64,000 nt of DNA, taken from NCBI GenBank assembly GCA_037367355.1, contig CM074696.1:3348001-3412000 (forward strand), written 5' to 3'. The notes beneath the pieces are model-generated. The model was not told the DNA's origin, ran no database searches, and saw only the letters and a program-made list of their open reading frames with translations. This DNA is from Neoscytalidium dimidiatum (Eukaryota > Ascomycota > Dothideomycetes > Botryosphaeriales > Botryosphaeriaceae). Both the position numbers and the translations under genes were made by a program. This document shows, piece by piece, positions 56,070 through 64,000 of this stretch (positions within the stretch are counted from its first letter, which is position 1; each line of letters starts with the position of its first letter).

Positions 56070-57839
56070 TTACACGCACCCACCCAACCCCCAGAACGCC
56101 ACCGCCCTCACCTCCGCCACGCCCTCCCTCCACACTTGCTCCCCATCCACTGCCCCCAGCCCGCCCAGCATCCCGCACCTCTGCGCGCAACCCCTCAGCG
56201 CCACCAAGCACGGCATCATGACCGTGCCGGCCACCCTGCCCATCCGCTCCCTCAGCCAATCCAGCAGCTCCAACGCCTCCTCGACCATCTCGTCCGCGGG
56301 CGGACACCGGCTCCAGGCGTCGCGCAGCAGGCGGCGCTGGCAGTCGCGGAGGCGCGCGTCGAACACGGCCGTCTGCCCGGCGCGCGCAGCGGCGCCCAGG
56401 GTGAGGAAGTGGGGCCGGTAGGCGTCGTGCGCGGCGGGCTCAAGCTGGGCGGCGGTAGCGAGCCATTCCTTGAGTTCGAGGAAGAGGTGCGGGGTGCAGA
56501 GGAGGGCGGGGTCGGGAGAGGAGGAGGATGACGGGGAGGAATGGTGGTGGGGAGCGCGGGCGCGGAGGCAGGCGAGGACGGCGGTGTGGACGAGGTGGGC
56601 GTCTTGCTCGGTCGTTGGCGTGGGGTCGCGAGCAGGGTTCAGGTCCGGATCCGTCGGGGAGTAGTAAACTAGGAGCTGGTCCGGTGGTTGGGAGCCGGCA
56701 TCGTCTTGGTGGATGGCCGGATCTTGGGAAAGCATTTGTCCTTGTTGTTCGGGGGGAGCAGCAGGCGAGGGGCCCTCTTCGGTGGTTTCGCTATAAGTTC
56801 CTTGATCTTGTGGGGGTTCTTCTTGCGGTGCAGGAGTCTTTTTTTGCACGGCTCCTTCGTCATCGGATATGGCTTCTTTGGCCTTGCGCTTATGGCCATG
56901 GGCAGATGCGGATGGCATTTGCGGTTTGGTGTCTGTGACCCTCATGTACCCATCCGAAGGCCCGGATCCGACTCTCCAAGTCAACTTGGAGGAGGCGGGT
57001 GAAGCCTCAAACGAACGCTTCTCTGGCTTATGGAGTGAAACCTTTTCCAAGGTGTTAGAAGCTTGGGTAGGAATCTTATTATTGATAACGGCATCATATG
57101 ATGGAGGTTCATCATCAACGAACGGGTTCCAAGCAACATTCCCATTGTCCGCGTCCAAGCACGGATAGTATTCCCATATATTCTTCCCTCCACCAAATCC
57201 TCCTCGATACGTAGCTTGCAAATCCAGGTCCGGAGTCTTGAGGTCGTCTCGCTCGATCATGAAACGTATCACCTGCAACTGATGCTCTGCATCCCCCCGA
57301 GGAAAATACATATCAAACTCTTGAATATCGGTCAAAGCCTTCAAAGATGAGATCAACTGGCTAGGTGCGCCCGTCAGAGGTCTCGCCAGCTTCCTGCGAA
57401 GCTTTGGCATCACCACGAAAGCAGGAACGCTAAGAGTAAAACGAGCATGTACGAGACCATTCCTGATTTCTTCCGAGCAATTATGCTTCAGTTGGGATCG
57501 AGTAACTCTTGGTATATCTTCAAAATCGACAACATCAAACTCCAGGTGTAAATGCTCAATCGGTATGACCAAATACATGTTCTTCTCGGTCTTGTTCTGC
57601 GTAGCGCGAGTGTTGACCGGGAGATGGAGGTTGATGAGGAGGCCTTGGCCGCGAACTGGGGCTCTCCCGATCCACAAGGTGAGATTCGCTCGATTCCGCG
57701 GTGTGGAAGTCGATAGGCAACCAATGTGTTGATATTGCCCTTTCGTTTCGTCTTTCCACCCAACCAAGACCGGCTGCTGCAAGAGCTCATCGAGTTCCGG
57801 GCCTCGGACGCTGACATGTGAATTCGATTCAGAAGCCAT
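56070..57839 (-). CDS. uncharacterised fungal protein, 589 aa
   Basis: Single open frame of 589 aa from the ATG at 57839 (MASESNSHVSVRGPELDELL); an upstream alternative start at 57911 would add 24 residues. The N-terminal 230 residues look like an ordered beta-rich domain (LTLWIGRAPVRGQGLLINLH, MYLVIPIEHLHLEFDVVDFE). The middle is a disordered Pro/Glu/Gln-rich linker with a possible nuclear-localisation cluster HGHKRKAKE. The C-terminal 130 residues are Ala/Leu/Arg-rich and probably helical (FDARLRDCQRRLLRDAW, EMVEEALELLDWLRERM), with much higher GC than the N-terminus. No domain name can be given. The composition shift inside one gene is notable. Confidence 0.75.
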   Translation of the reverse strand: MASESNSHVSVRGPELDELLQQPVLVGWKDETKGQYQHIGCLSTSTPRNRANLTLWIGRAPVRGQGLLINLHLPVNTRATQNKTEKNMYLVIPIEHLHLEFDVVDFEDIPRVTRSQLKHNCSEEIRNGLVHARFTLSVPAFVVMPKLRRKLARPLTGAPSQLISSLKALTDIQEFDMYFPRGDAEHQLQVIRFMIERDDLKTPDLDLQATYRGGFGGGKNIWEYYPCLDADNGNVAWNPFVDDEPPSYDAVINNKIPTQASNTLEKVSLHKPEKRSFEASPASSKLTWRVGSGPSDGYMRVTDTKPQMPSASAHGHKRKAKEAISDDEGAVQKKTPAPQEEPPQDQGTYSETTEEGPSPAAPPEQQGQMLSQDPAIHQDDAGSQPPDQLLVYYSPTDPDLNPARDPTPTTEQDAHLVHTAVLACLRARAPHHHSSPSSSSSPDPALLCTPHLFLELKEWLATAAQLEPAAHDAYRPHFLTLGAAARAGQTAVFDARLRDCQRRLLRDAWSRCPPADEMVEEALELLDWLRERMGRVAGTVMMPCLVALRGCAQRCGMLGGLGAVDGEQVWREGVAEVRAVAFWGLGGCV

Positions 57840-59998
57840 CGAGCGACGTGTGTCGAGCCTATTAGATACGTAGGTTAAAGTAATCTTCGCCGATAAGTGA
57901 AACCCCAGCAATGAACAGCACTGGATGCCCGCCCACCCAGGCTTTAGCGAGCATCAAGCGTCGAGAGCAGCCTTGACTCAAAGATGTATGGACAGCTTTG
58001 CAAGGCAGGATTGCCAGAAAGGCGGACGAGCTGGCTCGCAAGAAGAGCACGACACGCGTCGGACGGGTAGGGGTGACTTGGACACCAGGTACCGGTACAG
58101 CGACGGGCGGGCTGGCTTGCGAGAAGAGCCGGTACTGCGCCTTGGCAATTCTGCAGCTGCGCTAGAGAGAGTGAGCAGACGGGGGCGCTGATGCGCATAC
58201 ACGAACGAGCGTGATGGGAGTTGTGCTTGTTTGGTCGTCGATAAGGAGAGGCGCGGTCGTGTTCCTACCTGGCGCCAAGATTCTTATCCAAATATAGGCT
58301 AGCGCCGCGCTTAAGGTAACCGCGGAAGAATCAATCGCCTGAGCGCAGTGAGCACCTGTGGCACCGCCGCTGAAGCCGACCAAGCGTCAGCAAAACCAGC
58401 CGATGCAGGTATGCTCAATTGGAGTTGCCGCTAGGGCGCCCGGAATTTCCTTCTCTATGTTGTTGCATACGAAAATAGCAACCCGCGTCCCCGGAATACC
58501 CGAACTTTACCTCCGTCAATTTCAAACTCGCAATCAAGTAACTCAGCATAAGTGATCCCGCCTCTTATAACAATAGCCAAGATATGCGGAATAACTGGTG
58601 AGATTTGTCTGTACTAGCAGGATTTCGCCCGATTCGTGACGAAGGATGATGCAGAAATCTTGCCTTACGTTCTTTTCATAACCGTCCAGATACCGCCATA
58701 TCATCATGCATACCTATCGTCTTCGACCATGACATGGGACAGCATAGACCAGTTCAGTATTAGAGCCGCCTTGCTGACGCCGCATATCCACTCCGTTTTT
58801 CATTTCATGAACGCCGCTCTCTGAGGCACGGACGCGTTTCTCCAGACTTTATCTACTAGCAAGCTTCTCCACAAGCATCACACTTTCCCAAATATGTCTT
58901 AGACATAGAACCCTTCGTCCAATACCGTTCCGCGCTGTCAAAATCTTATTGCCCACAAAATGTCTTGCGGTTCGATGAGGCACAGTACTGGCTACGGCGA
59001 TGACGATAAGTCAAGCTTCCTCGGAGATGCCGCGGTTGTACCCGTTTTTTTCATCAGATCATAGATTATCTTAACTGGTTGCAATCGAAGCATTACGACC
59101 GGTCCGGTAATGATCAGACTTACGGAGCTATCCGAAGACCTGAAGCAGCTCGGGGATAAGCCTGTCACAACATCTGCGGAGTTTGCACAGCTCTGCTTAA
59201 TTCGGCCATAGATGATCTGTGGTAATTCTCAACAATACCGCCATCATAATGTCAGTAAGTGGTACATATAGCAGGACAGGCTGTTGAAGCTGATACATCG
59301 CATTCATCCATAGAGATTTACAGAATATGTTGTTCTCGGAGTTTAGGTTACGTCGCTCGGGTATAAAGCGATCGCCACCCCCGAAGCGCGGATTTCAATG
59401 CGATGCAAGTAGCGGTAAATTCCTACACTTTCTCCTTTTCCCCGCCACGTCGTTAGCCACTGCTCATATTGGTGGACGCGTCACTTACTTTATTCTTCAT
59501 AGTTCTAGGGACCGAAGACGCGTGGATATCAGGCCCCTCCTCTTCCGGATTCTCAGAGCCTCAACGCTTCGACACTGATTCTGTGGAGTCTCGCCCCGGG
59601 TTAGCCGTATGCGATCGTTTCAAAAGCATTGACGCTGGTTGAAACGCACAGCCAATCTTCCCTTTCTGCTTCTCCTCGGAAAGTAACGGCGAAATTTCGT
59701 GGTGGCTTGGGAGTAAAGCCTACTGTAACCAGCATGGGCCTCACGGGTATCCTCCATGGCACGGGCTGCGGCTATACAGACACGTACGGCCTTACGTGGC
59801 TAAGGGTTCAATCTTACCTCATTGATGGACCTAACCGTGATGTTCCCTCCGCAGTCGGGCGGGCTGTGCTTGGGAAACCCTACCTACATATAGCTGTTGA
59901 AGATGGCCTTTTACTATCGCCACTCTTCTCCTACCAGACAGTCCGGGTCCAACAGTCTTTAAAACAGTTCGTTCGTTCGTTAATTGATCCTAACCACC
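57840..59998. other. 2.2-kb gene-free region
   Basis: It contains a diverged direct duplication near 58,022-58,050 and 58,106-58,130 (GGGCTGGCTTGCGAGAAGAG versus a near copy). The rest is AT-richer with only short frames. The right end should be the promoter of the tannase gene. Confidence 0.45.
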
Positions 59999-61888
59999 AT
60001 GCGTCAATCGTCCCGCGCGGCTGCAGCCGCCCTTGCCGCAGCCACCACTGTCAGCGCGGCGTCACTCTCTGAACTCTGCACCGTTTCGAACATCCAGTCA
60101 GCTCTACCCTCTAACGGCACTATTCTTGGCATCAACCTGCTCCCTTCCACGGTGTCGGTCAATACTGTCTACAACGCGACTGCTGGCGGCGGCATGGGCT
60201 CGACCACCACCAGCTCGGGGACTTATTCCTACTGCAACGTCACTGTGACTTACGAGCGCCCCGGCAAGACTGATGTGACTCTATTGTTCGCCTTCCCTAG
60301 CCCGAGCGACTTCAAGAACCGGTTCTATATGGGTGGTGGCGGCGGCTACTCCCTTAGCTCCAGCACCACTGGTGGTCTGCCGTATGGCGCCGCGTCTGGT
60401 GCCACTAGCGCCGGTTACGATGCATTCAGCACCAGCTATGACGAGGTTGCACTATACGGCAACGGCTCGATTAACTGGGATGCTACATACATGTTCGCGT
60501 ACCAGGCGCTTGGCGAGACCACCAAGGTCGGAAAGGAGATCGCTAAGAACCTTTATTCCACTGACAAGCTGTACACCTACTTCGAGGGATGCTCAGACGG
60601 TGGTCGCGAGGCCATGAGTCAGGTTCAGCGCTGGGGTGAGGAGTACGACGGCGTTGTAGCAGGCGCCCCGGCTTTCAGATACGGCCAGCAGCAAGTTGTA
60701 AGTACCACCGACAGCTATTCCCATTCCGGAAACGAGATGCTAACGATGGAAAACCACAGAACCATGTGTTCTCGGCCACTGTTGAGCACACCCAGGACTA
60801 CTACCCTCCTCCTTGCGAGCTTGAGAAGATCGTGAACCTTACCATTGCTGCCTGCGACCCGCTCGACGGCCGCAAGGATGGCGTCATCTCCCGCACCGAT
60901 CTGTGCAAGCTCAAATTCAACCTCAACTCGACCATAGGCGAGCCCTACTATTGCGCCGCTGAGACCAGCTCCTCGCTCGGCTTCGGTTTCAGCAAGCGCC
61001 AGGTTACTACCGGCTCGACGACGAGCACGACGCCCGCGCAGAACGGCACCGTCTCGGCCAAGGGTGTTGCCGTTGCCCAGGCCATCTATGACGGTCTGCA
61101 CAGCAACGACGGCAGCAAGCGCGGATACCTGTCGTACCAGATCGGCTCTGAGTTCGACGACGCCTCGACCACATACGACAACACGACTGCGTCCTGGCAG
61201 CTCAGCATCCCGTCGACCGGCGGCGAGTTCGTGACCAAGTTCATCCAGCTCGTCGACGTCGACAACCTGTCCAGCCTGGACAACGTGACTTACGATACCC
61301 TCATTGACTGGATGAACACCGCCATGGTGCGCTACCTTGACAGCCTGCAGACCACCCTGCCCGACCTCACCCCTTTCCAGAGCCACGGTGGTAAGTTCCC
61401 ACAACCTCTCCCTTCAACAAAAGTCACCTCGCTAAGTCACGCAAACAGGCAAGCTCCTCCACTACCACGGCGAGTCCGATCCGTCGATCCCGTCCGGCTC
61501 CTCGGTCCACTACTTCGACAGCGTGCGCACGACCATGTACCCTAACCTGGGCTACAACGAGTCCGTTGAGGCGCTGGGCGACTGGTACCGCTTCTTCCTG
61601 ATCCCGGGCGCGGCGCACTGCGGCACCAACTCGCTGCAGCCCGGCCCCTGGCCCGTCAGCAACATGGACACCATCATCGCCTGGGTCGAGGACGGCGTGG
61701 TCCCCACCCGCCTCAACACCACCGTCACGTCCGGCTCCGCCTACGAGGGCGAGACCCAGCTGCTGTGCAACTGGCCCCAGCGCCCGCTCTGGAACGGCAA
61801 CAGCTCGTCCTTCGAGTGCGAGTACGACCAGGCCAGCATCGATAGCTGGACCTACACTTTCGATGCTTTCAAGACTCCCGTCTTCTAA
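59999..61888 (+). CDS. secreted tannase/feruloyl esterase family protein
   Basis: Three exons, 59999-60697, 60760-61390 and 61449-61888, give 589 aa; introns are 62 and 58 nt, the first with a GCTAAC branch. Residues 1-20 (Ala-rich) are a signal peptide, so the enzyme is secreted. It should hydrolyse ester bonds of gallic or hydroxycinnamic acids during plant-material degradation. The family CS-D-HC signature is complete: Cys198-Ser199 in GCSDGG, Asp454 in HGESDPS, and His500-Cys501 in PGAAHC, where the two cysteines normally form a disulfide next to the triad. A DPLDGRKDGV calcium-site motif is at 266-275. A Lys-Arg pair at 312-313 in a Ser/Thr-rich insert is a possible Kex2 site; some fungal tannases are known to be cut by Kex2 into two chains. 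Tannase versus feruloyl esterase cannot be decided. Confidence 0.93.
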
Positions 61889-62389
61889 GTTTTCTTGGAG
61901 AAGACGCCCCCCATTTTTTTTTTTCTCGAGCTCCGGTTGGCAGCTGTCGAGGATTGCGGGAATGGGCTGGGAGTTGGTGATGTAAAGGGCAATCCCTAAG
62001 GCTGTCGGAGATCCCGTGTCTATATCGGGTCTTCAAGCTTTGATGATGGAAGAGTAACTTTGAGTTCTTGTGCAGAGACCTTTATGAGTTGTATATATAC
62101 TTGTCAGATGAGCAGTCCGTGTATATTTATCAGAACGAGCTTCACGATGAAACCTATTTAATTAAGGACAAAGAGGCAGCGGTGTTCTTAGAATAAATGG
62201 TTAAGAGGTATGAGTCACTTGAGTTGCGCAAAAGCCAACTACTCAAGTGATGTAACTATGTTCAATTTGCATTCCACACATACCAGAGCTCTTCCAGCCA
62301 TAATTCTGGAGATCGGCGGTGGACCCATCTCATACTTGAGAGTTGAAAAGAGATACAACATATATAGAAGCTTCTCAGCTTAAAGCTCG
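61889..62389. other. downstream region of the tannase gene
   Basis: About 500 bp with the 3' UTR of the tannase gene and AT-rich spacer. Nothing else seen. Confidence 0.5.
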
Positions 62390-63100
62390 CTTTGTTCCCC
62401 TCGCTTCTTCAACTCCCTCAACTCGAGAATCGCCTGCTGCGCCGCAATGGCATCCCTTGTTCCAGCGCACCATCAATCGCCGCACGCAATCCATGCGCCT
62501 AGTCCGCCGATGCGAAAAGCACATTTCCATGCCCACTCTGCAGCTCTTCCTGGCACTTCATCATGTACCCCGGCCGCCACCAGGTCGGGCCACCATTCAC
62601 ATACGGGTTCGTCGACCAGTTATGAAAGATCTACTCTCAATCGTCAGTCCCTCCACACATCAGCATTACTGAAAGCAAAAATTAACCCGTACCATCCCCT
62701 CCACATCCATACCGTACAGCCTCTTCAGCGCCTTGGCCGCCTTCTCCGGGTCGCGTTTCGGCTCGAAGGAGTCCGGCTCGTCCTTTCCAAATGCCACCAC
62801 GTGTGCGTTCCCATTCGGCAAGACGCCGTCGCCGTACCCGTACATCAACAAGCCCGGGTACCGCATGTCATTCCAATGCAAAAATTCGGGATGCTCCACA
62901 TCGGCATGGATCTTCCTCTTTCTCTGGGTCGCCCGTCGTGGCCAGCGTGCGGTCCATGCCATAGTGCACCATTTCGCGGAACAGGTACTGCATGTGGTGC
63001 GTCAGCCAGGTGCCGTCTATCTCGTAGATGAAGCCTGTGGCGTCGAACTCGTTGGTTGTGCGCGCGGGGAGGCGGAGGGTAATAATGACGGAGAAGAATG
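62390..63100 (-). pseudogene. flavin amine oxidase relic
   Basis: Minus-strand pieces in several frames resemble fungal flavin amine oxidases: TTNEFDATGFIYEIDGTWL with HHMQYLFREMVHYGMDR, then EPKRDPEKAAKALKRLYGMD, then HNWSTNPYVNGGPTWWRPGY and HGNVLFASAD. After ASAD the expected Trp codon is TAG (62499-62501), a TGG-to-TAG change of the RIP kind. Frameshifts separate the pieces and the FAD-binding N-terminus is not recognisable. Relatives oxidise amines with FAD in peroxisome or cytosol. Not functional as written. Confidence 0.78.
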
Positions 63101-63524
63101 AGGCAGTCTCATCATCTTTAGAAACGCACTGTACTTCCGCGTTGACTGCAGAGATTGCAGCAGTTGTGAGTCTGGACGGAGATTGGACAATTGAAAATGA
63201 AGGAAAGGATAGTAGGAAGTCCGCAGGAGGTTAGGCTAGCCCGCTGTCATGCCATTTCGGGTAAAAGACACCAGATCCCCACAGCCAAGCTTGCCATAAC
63301 GGGTAATACTCACCACCATTTCCTATTGGGGAAGAAGCTTCAATCCGGCAAAAGCTCACACGCGGGGTTGGCAGCAGAGCCCGCGCTTGGCATGGAAAAA
63401 ATGCGGCGATGGTTACATGCCGCCGCGCGAGGTTGGAATGGCGTAACCCTCACTGTTGCCTGAGAAGTTGTCCGTCATTTCCGCAACTCTTTTCGAACCA
63501 CGACACTCGTCCGCATAAGCACAC
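63101..63524. other. spacer between two relics
   Basis: No supported gene. It may include remains of the amine oxidase N-terminus and the promoter side of the SDR fragment. Confidence 0.4.
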
Positions 63525-63716
63525 ATGCCAGATTTCAAAGGTCTCGATCTCTCGGGAAAAGTGGCGATAGTCACGGAAGCATCCCGGTAGGGGCGTTCAC
63601 CATTCCAGCACCGTCGAACGAGCGATACGTAATCATCTCCGCGCAGTGGCATCGGCGCCGGCATTGCCGTACTTCTCCATGGGCATCTGAAAAGCATCAA
63701 GATGATGAATAATTAG
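63525..63716 (+). pseudogene. truncated short-chain dehydrogenase/reductase fragment
   Basis: The ATG at 63525 opens MPDFKGLDLSGKVAIVTEAS, the first strand and nucleotide-binding turn of an SDR. A 60-nt intron (63587-63646, GTAGGG to GCGCAG) restores the turn as ASRGIGAGIAVLL, then the frame runs into TAG at 63716 after 43 aa. The first glycine of the TGxxxGIG motif is Glu. The catalytic Tyr-Lys region is absent to the window edge, so this is most likely the 5' stump of a decayed SDR gene, though exons beyond 64,000 cannot be ruled out. Confidence 0.7.
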
Positions 63717-64000
63717 AAATCCTTTTTGCGGAAAAGGAGCTAGGGTGCGAAAAGGGCAGGCGCATCAAGGCGTACGTCACCCAATTAATGTCACCGCGTA
63801 CTTCACCGTTGACACCGTGATCGCTGCAGAGCCTGATGGAGGCCACATGAGGGCACCGGCAGCGGCATGCCGGAAGCGCTAAAGGGGCCCCTGGCCCCGG
63901 GCGGAACGGAGAAATTGTCGCCGCGGGATGGAGATCTGGATCTTACCGACGAATAGCTGCGCTTCCGTTTGCCGTGCATCAACTGACCCCACCCGTCTGT

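Noticed and set aside
1..64000. CRISPR arrays, bacterial operons, rRNA or telomeric repeats
   Set aside because: No regularly spaced direct repeats with unique spacers, no TTAGGG arrays and no rRNA-like blocks; introns mark the sequence as eukaryotic.

Overview
The window looks like about 64 kb of a filamentous ascomycete (Pezizomycotina) genome. The evidence is short 50-60 nt introns with GTRNGY-type donors and CTAAC/CTCAC-like branch sites, long GC-rich intergenic tracts full of simple repeats, and protein families typical of this group: an NDT80/VIB-1-like regulator, a tannase/feruloyl esterase, GMC oxidoreductase and flavin amine oxidase relics, and a Fungal_N relic. No tRNA, rRNA, CRISPR array or bacterial operon was seen. 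I cannot name the species; Dothideomycetes is a guess.

Layout. 2.4-3.6 kb: a MYND zinc-finger protein. 5.4-7.1 kb: cystathionine beta-synthase. 7.1-13.5 kb: a long repeat-rich convergent intergenic region. 13.5-16.5 kb: an NDT80-family transcription factor on the minus strand, followed by about 8 kb of gene-free, tandem-repeat-rich upstream DNA. 24.9-26.0 kb: a 117-bp solo-LTR-like element with a 5-bp target duplication, beside a broken paralogue of the MYND gene. 26.9-28.9 kb: a polyQ C2H2 zinc-finger regulator. 30.1-36.5 kb: a divergent pair made of a 1019-aa hydantoinase/oxoprolinase-DUF917 fusion and an NCS1 permease, separated by a 1.1-kb promoter region rich in GATA sites. 36.5-40.3 kb: AT-richer accessory DNA with a GMC oxidoreductase relic whose middle is replaced by a second copy of the LTR-like element, and a Fungal_N relic with RIP-like stops. 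40.7-41.7 kb: a conserved-looking orphan gene with a 57-nt in-frame intron. 44.5-45.2 kb: an 85-aa dsRNA-binding protein. 47.3-48.7 kb: an unknown 460-aa protein. 48.7-56.1 kb: no convincing gene, but a perfect 32-nt CAG/CTG palindrome and a diverged tandem array with two conserved boxes. 56.1-57.8 kb: an unknown 589-aa protein. 60.0-61.9 kb: a secreted tannase/feruloyl esterase. 62.4-63.7 kb: decayed amine oxidase and SDR fragments.

How genes may work together. The clearest functional unit is the hydantoinase-DUF917 fusion and the NCS1 permease. The second belongs to a transporter family that imports nucleobases, allantoin and hydantoins, and the first to enzymes that open hydantoin or oxoproline-type rings. 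Their shared upstream region holds ten HGATAR motifs by eye, which suggests a nitrogen-scavenging module under GATA-factor control. The rest looks like housekeeping and regulatory genes interspersed with decaying accessory genes.

Exon joins were made by eye from splice consensus and reading phase. Where several joins were possible the entry says so.
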